Below, piece by piece: positions 34,813-45,823 of a stretch of 64,000 bases of DNA. The notes under the pieces are model-generated. The model saw only the letters and a program-made list of their open reading frames with translations, was not told the DNA's origin and made no database searches. A program made the position numbers and the translations under genes. Positions within the stretch are counted from its first letter, which is position 1. Every line of letters starts with the position of its first letter. This stretch comes from Parahoeflea olei (GTDB lineage: Bacteria; Pseudomonadota; Alphaproteobacteria; Rhizobiales; Rhizobiaceae): positions 208,480 through 272,479 of the forward strand of contig NZ_LQZT01000048.1 of assembly GCF_001703635.1 (NCBI RefSeq), given 5' to 3'.

Positions 34813-36816
34813 ATGACATCAGCTCTCTATCTCGGCATCGACACCGGCGGCACCTATACCGATGCCGTGCTCTACAGCGAAACCGAAGGCGTGCTCGCCT
34901 CGGCCAAGGCGCTGACCACCCGCCACGACCTGGCGGTGGGCGTGTCGGGTGCGGTCGAGGCAGTGCTCGCGGAGATCGGCGGGGCCACCGCGCGCATCCG
35001 CCTCGTCTCGCTGTCGACGACGCTCGCCACCAATGCGCTGGTCGAGGGGCAGGGCGGGCGCGCCGGGCTGGTGATGATCGGGTTTGCGCCCGACGATCTC
35101 AAGCGCGACGGTCTCGCCGAGGCGCTCGGCGGCGACCCGGTGATCTTCTTGACGGGTGGCCACGATGTCCACGGCCGCGAAACGCCGCTCGACCTCGCAC
35201 CGCTTCAGGCCCGGCTCGACACGCTCTCGAAGGAAGTCTCCGCGGTGGCGATCGCTGGCTATTTCGCCGTCCGCAATCCGGCCCACGAAGTCGCGGTGCG
35301 CGCGCTGATCCGGGAACGGACCACACTGCCGGTTACCTGCAGCCACGACCTGTCGTCCCGGCTCGGCGGCCCGCGCCGGGCGCTGACGACCCTGCTCAAC
35401 GCCAGGCTGATTTCCATGGTGGCGCGCCTGATCGACGCCACCGGCGGCTATCTCGCCAAGCGCGGCATCAAGGCGCCGCTGATGGTGGTGCGCGGTGACG
35501 GTGCGCTGATCTCGGCGGACGAGGCGCTGCTGCGGCCGATCGAGACCATCCTGTCGGGGCCGGCGGCAAGCCTGGTCGGCGCGCGCCACCTCACCGGGCT
35601 TGCCGATGCGGTGGTCTCCGACATCGGCGGGACGACCACCGACATCGCGGTGCTCGACGGCGGCCGGCCGCGGCTCGATGCCGAGGGGGCCACGGTCGGG
35701 CGCTACCGCACCATGGTCGAGGCCGTGGCGATGCACACATTCGGGCTCGGGGGCGATTCCGAAGTGCGGCTGGAGGAAGGCGGGCTCGACACCGGGCTCA
35801 CGCTCGGCCCGCGCCGGCTGATGCCGCTGAGCCTTGCCGCGCATCTGTGGCCCGATGCGGTGGTGCCGGTGCTCGAACGGCAGCTGCGGGCGCCGTTTCC
35901 GGGCCGTCACGACGGCCGCCTCGCGCTGCGTACCGGACTGCCCGATGCCATGGCCGCGGGCCTGGCGCCGCAGGAGGCTGCGCTTTACGCAAAGCTTGCC
36001 GCCGAGCCCGAGCCGCTCGACCGGCTGCTTGCGAGCACGGCCCAGCGCGCCACGCTCGACCGGCTGGTCGGCCGCGGCCTGGTGCTGATCTCGGGCTTCA
36101 CCCCGTCCGACGCCATGCATGTGCTCGGCCGCCAGGACCAGTGGAACCGGGAGGCTGCCAGGCTCGGCGCGGAGATCTTCGCGCGCCGCAAGAGCGGAGC
36201 GGGCCGCGCGATCGCAGAAACGCCCGAACAGCTGGCCGAGCTGGTCTCGGCGCGGCTCACGCGGCAAAGCGCCGAGGCGATCCTGACCGCGCTGATGGCG
36301 GAAGAGAACATTTCCGGCATCGATGCCGCCCAGTCCGAATTCATCGACCGCGCCTTGCGCAAGGCGTCGGGGTTCGTGCGCTTCGGCGTCGGGCTCGACC
36401 GGCCGCTGGTGGCGCTCGGCGCCTCCGCCCCGGTGCATTATCCGGCGATTGCCGCCATGCTTGATGTCGAGAGCTACGTGCCGGTGCATGCCGGGGTCGC
36501 CAATGCGGTGGGCGCCGTGGTGGGCCAGGTGCGCGAGAGCGTGACCGTGTTCGTCACCGAGCCCGAGGATGGCCGCTACGCCGTCAATGGCGGCGGCGAA
36601 AGCCTGATGCTCAGGGACCGCGAACAGGCCTTTGCGCGTGCCCGCGAGATCGCGCTTGCAGAGGCGAGCGCGGCTGCGCTGCGCAGCGGCGCCGAAAGCC
36701 CGGCGCTGGAACTGACGGAACATGTCGACATGCCGGTGATCGAGGGGCTCGAAAAGCTGATCGAAGCCCGGTTCGTGGCCTCCGCCTCCGGGCGCCCGCG
36801 CATTGCCACCGGCTGA
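34813..36816 (+). CDS. Hydantoinase/oxoprolinase family protein (HyuA-like)
   Basis: This 667-residue ASKHA-fold protein has an N-terminal Hydantoinase_N domain beginning LGIDTGGTYTDAVLY and a Hydantoinase_A domain with a second phosphate loop DIGGTTTDIAVLDGG around residues 272-286. Characterised relatives are ATP-dependent cyclic-amide hydrolases (N-methylhydantoinase, 5-oxoprolinase) or acetone/acetophenone carboxylase subunits, and usually pair with a HyuB subunit. No HyuB-like gene is adjacent, and the protein is shorter than full oxoprolinases, so the activity is open. The ATG at 34813 is chosen because the protein then starts just before the first phosphate loop. It lies 132 bases downstream of the P450 gene and may be co-transcribed with it. 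Confidence 0.85.
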   Translation: MTSALYLGIDTGGTYTDAVLYSETEGVLASAKALTTRHDLAVGVSGAVEAVLAEIGGATARIRLVSLSTTLATNALVEGQGGRAGLVMIGFAPDDLKRDGLAEALGGDPVIFLTGGHDVHGRETPLDLAPLQARLDTLSKEVSAVAIAGYFAVRNPAHEVAVRALIRERTTLPVTCSHDLSSRLGGPRRALTTLLNARLISMVARLIDATGGYLAKRGIKAPLMVVRGDGALISADEALLRPIETILSGPAASLVGARHLTGLADAVVSDIGGTTTDIAVLDGGRPRLDAEGATVGRYRTMVEAVAMHTFGLGGDSEVRLEEGGLDTGLTLGPRRLMPLSLAAHLWPDAVVPVLERQLRAPFPGRHDGRLALRTGLPDAMAAGLAPQEAALYAKLAAEPEPLDRLLASTAQRATLDRLVGRGLVLISGFTPSDAMHVLGRQDQWNREAARLGAEIFARRKSGAGRAIAETPEQLAELVSARLTRQSAEAILTALMAEENISGIDAAQSEFIDRALRKASGFVRFGVGLDRPLVALGASAPVHYPAIAAMLDVESYVPVHAGVANAVGAVVGQVRESVTVFVTEPEDGRYAVNGGGESLMLRDREQAFARAREIALAEASAAALRSGAESPALELTEHVDMPVIEGLEKLIEARFVASASGRPRIATG

Positions 36817-37032
36817 TTTGTTCCCCTGTGGAATAAATCATTTGCATCTTCGATAAATTGACAGGCAATGGCCGGGACGTCAGGTTCGGCGCATTCAACG
36901 CCCGACGCCCTCCGCCCGGAACCTTTCGGGATGGGGCGGGTTCGCCGTGTGGCGGGACCGGGTCCTATGCCCGGGCAATGGCTTGCGGGCATCTGCCCGA
37001 ACCAGAGAAATGCCGGAAACAGGAGACTGGCT

Positions 37033-39207
37033 GTGACGACAATCGAAAAGAATGGCCTCCGGATCAGCGCCGACCTGCATGCCTTCCTGGTGGAGGAAGC
37101 GCTGCCGGGAACCGGCGTCGAGGCGGACGGGTTCTTTGCAGCCCTTGCTGCGGCCGTCGAGGATCTCGCGCCGCGCAACCGCGCGCTGCTGGCCAAGCGC
37201 GAGGATCTTCAGGCGCGCATCGACGCCTGGCACCGCGACAACGGCGCGCCGCACGATCTCGGCGTCTACAAGGATTTCCTCAAATCCATCGGCTATCTTC
37301 TGCCGGAAGGCGGTCCGGTCAAGGTCTCGACCGAGAATGTCGATCCCGAGATCGCCACCGTCGCCGGCCCACAGCTGGTGGTGCCGGTGATGAATGCGCG
37401 TTTCGCGCTCAACGCCGCCAATGCCCGCTGGGGCTCGCTCTATGACGCGCTCTACGGCACCGACGCACTCGGCGACCTGCCTGAAGCCGGCGGTTACGAT
37501 CCGGAGCGCGGCGCCCGCGTGATCGCCTGGGCCAAATCCTTCCTCGATGACAGCTTTCCGCTGGCGGACGGCAGCTGGGCCGAGGTCACCGGCTTCGATT
37601 TCGACAACGGCGAACTCAAGCTGAAGACGGCAGGCGGTGCAACCGCCCTTGCCGATCCGGCGCAGTACACCGGCTTCAAGCGCGAGAACGAGACGGCCTA
37701 CCGGCTCTATTTCGTCAAGAACGGCCTGCATGTGCTGGTCTTCGTCGACCCGGACAGCATGATCGGCAAGACCGACCCTGCCGGCATCGGCGACATCGCG
37801 CTCGAATCCGCCCTGACCACGATCATGGATTGCGAGGATTCGATCGCGGCCGTCGATGCGGCCGACAAGACCGTGGTCTACCGCAACTGGCTCGGCCTGA
37901 TGAAGGGCGATCTCGAGGAAGAGGTCGAGAAGAACGGCAAGCGCTTCACCCGCAAGCTCAAGGGCGATCTCGAGCTGACGACGCCCGAGGGCAAGGCCGC
38001 CACGCTCAAGGGCCGTTCGCTGATGCTGGTACGCAATGTCGGCCACCTGATGACCAATCCGGCGATCCTCGACAGCGAAGGCAACGAGATTCCGGAAGGC
38101 CTGATGGACGCCTTCGTCACCGCGCTGATCGCGTTGCACGACATCGGGCCGGACGGTCGCCGGGCCAACTCGGCCACCGGATCGATGTATGTGGTCAAGC
38201 CGAAGATGCATGGCCCCGAGGAAGTGGCCTTCGCGGTCGAGATCTTCTCCCGGGTGGAAGATGCGCTGGGGATGAAGCGCAACACCATCAAGATGGGCAT
38301 CATGGACGAGGAGCGGCGCACCACCGTCAATCTCAAGGAGTGCATTCGTGCCGCCAGCGAGCGCGTGGTGTTCATCAACACCGGCTTCCTCGACCGCACC
38401 GGCGACGAGATCCACACCTCGATGGAAGCCGGACCGATGATCCGCAAGGGCGACATGAAACAGGCCGCCTGGATCTCCGCCTACGAGAACTGGAATGTCG
38501 ATGTCGGGCTCGAATGCGGCCTGACAGGCCACGCCCAGATCGGCAAGGGCATGTGGGCCATGCCCGATCTGATGGCGGCGATGCTCGAACAGAAGATCGG
38601 TCATCCCAAGGCGGGCGCCAACTGTGCCTGGGTGCCCTCGCCGACGGCCGCGACGCTGCACGCCACCCATTACCACAAGGTCGATGTGGCGGAGGTGCAG
38701 GCCACGCTCAGGAACCGCACCCGCGCCAGCCTCGATGACATCCTCTCGGTGCCGGTCGCGAAAAACCCCAACTGGACGGCCGACGAGATCCAGCGCGAGA
38801 TCGACAACAACGCGCAAGGGATCCTCGGCTATGTCGTCCGCTGGGTCGACCAGGGCGTGGGCTGCTCCAAGGTGCCCGACATCAACGATGTCGCGCTGAT
38901 GGAGGATCGCGCCACGCTCCGCATCTCCTCCCAGCATATGGCCAACTGGCTGCATCATGGCGTCATCACCGAGGATCAGGTGATCGAGACCATGAAGCGC
39001 ATGGCCAAGGTGGTCGACGGGCAGAATGCCGGCGATCCGGCCTATCGCCCGATGGCGCCCGATTTCGAGCATTCGGTGGCGTTCCAGGCCGCGGTTGACC
39101 TCGTACTCAAGGGTCGCGAGCAGCCGAGTGGCTACACCGAGCCGGTACTGCACCGTCGCCGCCTCGAACTCAAGGCCGCGATGTCGCGCGGAACTTCCGG
39201 CGCCTGA
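37033..39207 (+). CDS. glcB: Malate synthase G
   Basis: This enzyme condenses glyoxylate with acetyl-CoA to malate in the glyoxylate bypass and glycolate use. At 724 residues it has the length of the G isoform. Recognisable segments are MDCEDSIAAVDAADK, GRSLMLVRNVGHLM, IKMGIMDEERRTTVNLKECI and FINTGFLDRTGDEIHTSMEAG, which form the TIM-barrel active site. The start is GTG 37033 with CAGGAG 8 bases upstream; a longer in-frame ORF beginning at 36868 carries no family sequence. The upstream gap has a perfect TTGACA at 36858 but only a weak -10. It provides an outlet for acetyl units released by taurine breakdown or PHB use. Confidence 0.96.
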   Translation: MTTIEKNGLRISADLHAFLVEEALPGTGVEADGFFAALAAAVEDLAPRNRALLAKREDLQARIDAWHRDNGAPHDLGVYKDFLKSIGYLLPEGGPVKVSTENVDPEIATVAGPQLVVPVMNARFALNAANARWGSLYDALYGTDALGDLPEAGGYDPERGARVIAWAKSFLDDSFPLADGSWAEVTGFDFDNGELKLKTAGGATALADPAQYTGFKRENETAYRLYFVKNGLHVLVFVDPDSMIGKTDPAGIGDIALESALTTIMDCEDSIAAVDAADKTVVYRNWLGLMKGDLEEEVEKNGKRFTRKLKGDLELTTPEGKAATLKGRSLMLVRNVGHLMTNPAILDSEGNEIPEGLMDAFVTALIALHDIGPDGRRANSATGSMYVVKPKMHGPEEVAFAVEIFSRVEDALGMKRNTIKMGIMDEERRTTVNLKECIRAASERVVFINTGFLDRTGDEIHTSMEAGPMIRKGDMKQAAWISAYENWNVDVGLECGLTGHAQIGKGMWAMPDLMAAMLEQKIGHPKAGANCAWVPSPTAATLHATHYHKVDVAEVQATLRNRTRASLDDILSVPVAKNPNWTADEIQREIDNNAQGILGYVVRWVDQGVGCSKVPDINDVALMEDRATLRISSQHMANWLHHGVITEDQVIETMKRMAKVVDGQNAGDPAYRPMAPDFEHSVAFQAAVDLVLKGREQPSGYTEPVLHRRRLELKAAMSRGTSGA

Positions 39208-39234
39208 GCCTGAAGAGCGCTTCATGGCGCAATG

Positions 39235-39268
39235 AAAAACCCGCCCGGAGCGCTCCGGGCGGGTTTTT
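39235..39268. terminator. Bidirectional terminator between glcB and the L,D-transpeptidase gene
   Basis: A 34-base perfect palindrome, AAAAACCCGCCCGGAGC followed by its exact complement, runs into T-tracts on both strands. It lies between converging genes and should stop both. Its GC core closely resembles the trxA terminator at 12459-12489. Confidence 0.93.
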
Positions 39269-39306
39269 GGTGTCTGCGGCGTGCCTTGGTTGCGGCGCGC
39301 CCGGTG

Positions 39307-39963
39307 CTACTGCTTGACGACGACGCGGGCGCCCTTGCCGGGACGGACGCGCTCGTAAAGGTCGATGATGTCCTGGTTCATCAGCCGGATGCAGCCCGAG
39401 GAAGCCGCGGTGCCGATCGACTGCCATTCCGGCGTGCCGTGCAGGCGGAACAGCGTGTCTTCGCCCTTGTCGTTGAACAGGTAGAGCGCGCGGGCGCCGA
39501 GCGGGTTGGTCAGGCCGGGCTTCATGCCGTCCTGGCCGTATTTGGCGAGCTCGGGCTTGCGGTCGATCATTTCCTTGGGCGGCGTCCAGGTCGGCCACTG
39601 CTGCTTCCAGGCGATATAGGCTTCGCCTTCCCAGGCAAAGCCGGCCTTGCCCACGCCGATGCCGTAGCGCACGGCCTTGCGACCGGGCAGCACGAAATAG
39701 AGGAACCGGTTGGGGGTGTCGACGATGATGGTGCCGGGCTTTTCGCTGGTGCTGTAGTTGACGATCTGGCGGTGGAACCGCTTGTCGACCTTGCTGATCG
39801 GCACCGCGGGAACCGAATAGCCCGCATCCTTGATCGTGCCGTACTCGGACGTGAAAATCTGGTTGGTGGAGCTCGAAGCTCCTTCCTCCGAACTCGGAGA
39901 GCAGCCGGCGAGCGCGAGCGCTGCAACCAGACCTGCGATGGTAAGCGTAAGGCGAGACGTCAT
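39307..39963 (-). CDS. L,D-transpeptidase (YkuD) lipoprotein
   Basis: This 218-residue exported protein has a type II signal ending in the lipobox LALAGC, so Cys21 is lipidated. A low-complexity Ser-rich linker follows and then a YkuD domain with His175 in RLHGTPEW and the catalytic Cys191 in AASSGCIRLMNQD. Many family members have SHGCIR at this site; the Ser before Gly seen here is usual in rhizobial homologues. It forms 3-3 cross-links in peptidoglycan or attaches proteins to it, acting in the periplasm; rhizobia rely strongly on such cross-links. The gene is a single unit, converging with glcB. Confidence 0.93.
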   Translation of the reverse strand: MTSRLTLTIAGLVAALALAGCSPSSEEGASSSTNQIFTSEYGTIKDAGYSVPAVPISKVDKRFHRQIVNYSTSEKPGTIIVDTPNRFLYFVLPGRKAVRYGIGVGKAGFAWEGEAYIAWKQQWPTWTPPKEMIDRKPELAKYGQDGMKPGLTNPLGARALYLFNDKGEDTLFRLHGTPEWQSIGTAASSGCIRLMNQDIIDLYERVRPGKGARVVVKQ

Positions 39964-40170
39964 GGTGGGATCATCCGAGAAAAAAGGTTGGCGCGGGGTA
40001 TGATTCGCGCGCAACATCGCCCGCGTTATTTTAAACAATTGATAACTAAGCAACGGGTGGCGTGCAAAAAACGCGCGCCTGTTGCCTGCAATCTCCGGCG
40101 TCATTGCTTTTCTGCAACAAAACGCCGGTCCGGCGTTGCCGCGGCGCCCGAATCGGGGTTCCCTGAGCCC

Positions 40171-40647
40171 ATGCCCATCGTCTCTCCCCACCTGGACAAT
40201 CCGTTGATCGACGGCCGCCAGTCGGTCCGCGCGATGATGGTTCGCCGCGGCGTGCAAAGGCTGTTTTCCGACCTGCGGCTGTCGGTGGTGCCCGAACTCA
40301 CGCTCGCCTCCGGCCGGCGCGCCGATCTGGTGGCGCTCGCCGAAAACGGCGAGATCTGGATCGTGGAAATCAAGACCTCGATCGAGGATTACCGGACCGA
40401 CCTGAAATGGCCTGACTACCGCAGGCACTGCGACCGGCTGCTGTTCGCCACCCATGCCGGCGTTCCGATGGAAATCTTCCCGCCCGACTGCGGCCTGATC
40501 CTCGCCGACGACTGGGCCGGGCATCTGGTGCGTGAGGCGCCGGAACACAGGCTCGCGCCCGCCACGCGCAAGGCCATGCTGGTGCGCTTCGCGCGCGCCG
40601 CGGCCGACCGCCTGCTGCAGGCGGAACTGCTCGCCGGGCAGGTCTGA
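40171..40647 (+). CDS. mmcB: MmcB family DNA repair protein
   Basis: This 158-residue protein resembles MmcB, an SOS-regulated protein of Caulobacter needed for mitomycin C resistance. The core has a PD-(D/E)XK-like pattern: ELTLASGRRADLVALAENGEIWIVEIKTS with a conserved Asp, Glu and Lys, followed by DLKWPDYRRHCDRLLFAT. It is cytoplasmic, with no signal or membrane segment. I looked for the alphaproteobacterial LexA box (GTTC-N7-GTTC) upstream and found no good match, so SOS control is not evident. Two TTGC...GCAA inverted repeats lie between 40083 and 40128. It converges with actR. Confidence 0.88.
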   Translation: MPIVSPHLDNPLIDGRQSVRAMMVRRGVQRLFSDLRLSVVPELTLASGRRADLVALAENGEIWIVEIKTSIEDYRTDLKWPDYRRHCDRLLFATHAGVPMEIFPPDCGLILADDWAGHLVREAPEHRLAPATRKAMLVRFARAAADRLLQAELLAGQV

Positions 40648-40671
40648 TGTTCGGAGCGGCGGCGCGTCGCC

Positions 40672-41241
40672 TCAGCGCGGCGCGCGCTTGGCGAGAATCC
40701 GCTGCAGGGTGCGCCGGTGCATGTTGAGCTGTCGCGCGGTCTCGGAAACATTGCGTTCGCACATTTCGTAGACCCGCTGGATGTGCTCCCAGCGAACCCG
40801 GTCCGCCGACATCGGGTTTTCCGGCACTTCCGCCTTCTCGCCCGGCTTGCGGGTGAGCGCCGCGTAGACCTCGTCGGCATCGGCCGGCTTGGCCAGGTAA
40901 TCGATCGCTCCGAGCTTCACCGCGGTCACGGCGGTGGCGATGTTGCCGTATCCGGTCAGCACGATGACATTGGTGTCGTCGCGGCGTTCGCGGATGGCCT
41001 CGATCACGTCGAGCCCGTTGCCGTCCTGCAGCCGCATGTCGACCACGGCATATTTCGGCGGGTTGCGCTTGGCCTTGGCGAGCCCCTCGGCCACGCTTTC
41101 GGCGCTCTCGACCGAAAAACCGCGGGTTTCCATGGCGCGGGCAAGCCTGCGCAGGAACGGGCCGTCGTCGTCCACGAGCAGAAGCGAGGTGTCCGGCCCG
41201 AGGGGGTGATTGTCCGTGGCATCGGCAATGGTATCGGTCAT
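40672..41241 (-). CDS. actR: Redox response regulator ActR/RegA/PrrA
   Basis: This 189-residue response regulator partners with ActS. The receiver domain has the acidic pocket at residues 24-26 (VDDDGP), phospho-accepting Asp68 in VVDMRLQDG and Lys in YLAKPADADE. A short linker leads to a Fis-type helix-turn-helix at the C-terminus, NVSETARQLNMHRRTLQRIL, the nearly invariant DNA-binding end of the RegA group. The ATG 41241 has AAGGTG upstream; a GTG three codons earlier is less likely. RegA-type regulators control respiration, carbon and nitrogen fixation and acid tolerance in response to redox state. Confidence 0.96.
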   Translation of the reverse strand: MTDTIADATDNHPLGPDTSLLLVDDDGPFLRRLARAMETRGFSVESAESVAEGLAKAKRNPPKYAVVDMRLQDGNGLDVIEAIRERRDDTNVIVLTGYGNIATAVTAVKLGAIDYLAKPADADEVYAALTRKPGEKAEVPENPMSADRVRWEHIQRVYEMCERNVSETARQLNMHRRTLQRILAKRAPR

Positions 41242-41305
41242 TGAATTCACCTTAAATCCGCGCGCGCTAGAGGAAGTCTATCTCCAATTCGAAGCGCATT
41301 GCAAT

Positions 41306-42646
41306 TTATCCGGCCCCGGCGGGATAGCCTTCCAGCTTGCCCGAGCCGAACAGATCCATTTTTTCCCGTGGCCAGCTGATCTGGACCACGGCTCCGCTTT
41401 GCGGCTGCGACTTGTTGGAAAACCGCAGCTGCGCGCCCGACCGTTCGAGCAAAGTCTTGGCGATGAACAGGCCGAGGCCAAGTCCGCCCCCCTTCTTCCG
41501 GTCGACCCGGTTGCGCCGGTGCATGAACGGCACCCCGATCCGGGCGAGCACGTCCGGCGCAAATCCCGGCCCGTCGTCCTCGATCACGATTTCGACCCTC
41601 TCGCGGCCATGGGTGACCGTCACGGTGACATGGTCACGAGCGAAATCTACAGCATTTTCGACCAGATTGCCGAGCCCAAACAGAATACCGGGGTTGCGTC
41701 TGCCGACCGGCTCGCGCATTTCGGTGTTCCCATGGACCACGTCGATGGCGATTCCGAACTCCCGGTGAGGCGCGATCACTTCCTCGATCAGCGAATCGAG
41801 CGGCAAGCGCACCATATGCGCCTCGTCGTCGGAATTGAGCGTCGACAGCCGGCGCAGGATGTCGCGGCAGCGTTCGCTCTGGCTGCGCAGCAGCATCAGG
41901 TCGTCGGTGAAACGGGGGTCCCCGCCAAGCGTCTTTTCCATCTCCTTGGCGACCAGCTGGATGGTGGCGAGCGGCGTTCCCAGTTCGTGCGCCGCCGCCG
42001 CCGCCAACCCGTCGAGCGCGGAGAGATGCTGCTCGCGCTGCAGCACCAGCTCGGTCGCCGCCAGTGCATCGGCCAGCTGGTTGGCTTCGGCGGAGACCTG
42101 GTAGGCATAGAACGCGGCGAAGGCGGTGGTCGAGACGATCGAGATCCAGGCGCCGACGATCAGCAGGTAGGGCACCTCGAAGCTCGAGCCTGGATACCAG
42201 GGAAGCGGCAGCGAGTGAAAGGCGAGAAAGGTGACGACCACGCCCGAAAGCGCGCCGAGCACCAGCGTGTGGCGCACCGGCTGGGACGCCGCGGAAATGA
42301 TCACGGGCACGCAGGCGAGCACCGAGAACGGATTGGCGAGCCCTCCGGTCATGTACAGAAGCCCGGCCAGCTGCGCCACGTCGAAGGACAGCACCACCGT
42401 CGCGCTCAGCGGCGGCAACCGGTGCGCCGCCGGGAACCGGAGCGCCATGTAGATGTTCAGGAAGGCCGAGCAGGCGATCAGCGCAAAGCAGGCGAGCTCG
42501 GGAAACTCGAAATTGTAGACATGGGCGATCACCAGGACGGTGACGCTCTGGCCCAGCACCGCCAGCCACCTGAGCCGGGTCAGGGTCTGCAGTCGCAAAC
42601 GGTATCGGGTGGAGCTATCGTCAAGATAGGTGGGAAAGTCAGTCAT
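41306..42646 (-). CDS. actS: Redox sensor histidine kinase ActS/RegB/PrrB
   Basis: This 446-residue membrane kinase has about six N-terminal transmembrane segments (residues 25-185) and the quinone-sensing loop GGLANPFS at 101-108, then a DHp helix with His220 in AAAAHELGTPLATIQL and an HATPase domain with NLVENAVDFA, DDGPGF and GGGLGLGLFIAKT. Cys260 in SQSERCRDIL corresponds to the redox-active cysteine of Rhodobacter RegB that forms an intersubunit disulfide. Both known sensing features are therefore intact. actR follows after 64 bases on the same strand. Confidence 0.96.
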   Translation of the reverse strand: MTDFPTYLDDSSTRYRLRLQTLTRLRWLAVLGQSVTVLVIAHVYNFEFPELACFALIACSAFLNIYMALRFPAAHRLPPLSATVVLSFDVAQLAGLLYMTGGLANPFSVLACVPVIISAASQPVRHTLVLGALSGVVVTFLAFHSLPLPWYPGSSFEVPYLLIVGAWISIVSTTAFAAFYAYQVSAEANQLADALAATELVLQREQHLSALDGLAAAAAHELGTPLATIQLVAKEMEKTLGGDPRFTDDLMLLRSQSERCRDILRRLSTLNSDDEAHMVRLPLDSLIEEVIAPHREFGIAIDVVHGNTEMREPVGRRNPGILFGLGNLVENAVDFARDHVTVTVTHGRERVEIVIEDDGPGFAPDVLARIGVPFMHRRNRVDRKKGGGLGLGLFIAKTLLERSGAQLRFSNKSQPQSGAVVQISWPREKMDLFGSGKLEGYPAGAG

Positions 42647-42697
42647 GTTCCTTGCCTACTCCATCAGGGCAATGCTCGACAATCCGTTTTGACAGAT

Positions 42698-45165
<2,468 letters not shown>

Positions 45166-45169
<4 letters not shown>

Positions 45170-45822
45170 GGCTGGCCGACCCTGTGCACCGCTCCGCCGG
45201 CGGCGCGGGCGTCGTCTTCGTCATGGGTGACGAGCACCACCGGCAGTCCGGCGCGGCGCGCCCGGTCGAACACCATCTGCCGGGTCTGTTCGCGCAGATG
45301 CGCATCGAGCTTGGAGAAGGGTTCGTCGAGCAACAACAGCCGCGGCCGCGAGGCGAGCACGCGCTGCAGCGCCACCCGCGCCTTCTGTCCGCCCGACAGC
45401 GTGTCGGGATCGCGGTCGCCGAACTCCGCCAGATCCACATCCGCGAGCGCTTCGAGCGCCAGCGCCCGCCGCTGCCCGCGGCCGCGGATATCCTCGGGCA
45501 GGGCGATGGCGATATTGTCGGCGACGCTGAGATGCGGAAACAGGAGCGGATCCTGGAACAGGAGGCCTGCGCGGCGCTTCTCGGCCGGAAGCGCGGTGAT
45601 CTCGACGCCATCGACGACCACGCTTCCGCTTGCGGAAAAGACCGGATCGAGAAACCCGCCCAGACAGGCGAGCAGGGTGGATTTGCCCGAACCGGAAGGC
45701 CCCATCACCGTCAGCGTCTCGCCACGGCCGATGCGGGCGTTGAGCGCCACCAGCTCGCGCGCCCCAAGACGGATCTGCACGCCGTCGAGCACCAGTCCCT
45801 GATTGTCGGTCACGCCGTCCAT
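45166..45822 (-). CDS. ynjD: YnjD-type ABC transporter ATPase
   Basis: This 218-residue ABC ATPase has Walker A GPSGSGKST at residues 41-49, the Q-loop LLFQDPLLFPHLSV, signature LSGGQKARVAL, Walker B LLLLDEPFSKLD and the switch His in LVTHDEDDA. It energises the adjacent two-domain permease. I use the ATG at 45822, one base after the permease stop; a longer in-frame ORF adds a Cys/Pro-rich leader overlapping the permease. Size and gene order match E. coli ynjBCD, whose substrate is not established; ThiQ-like ATPases are the nearest well-known relatives. Confidence 0.88.
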
Positions 45823-45823
45823 G

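Noticed and set aside
40083..40128. Two TTGC...GCAA inverted repeats upstream of mmcB as PhaR sites
   Set aside because: The spacers differ (2 and 6 bases), the arms are only 4 bases, and no PHB gene is adjacent, so chance is the better explanation.
40130..40170. Possible LexA box (GTTC-N7-GTTC) before mmcB
   Set aside because: One GTTC is present (GGTTCCCTGAG) but the second half-site is missing, so SOS control is not supported from sequence.
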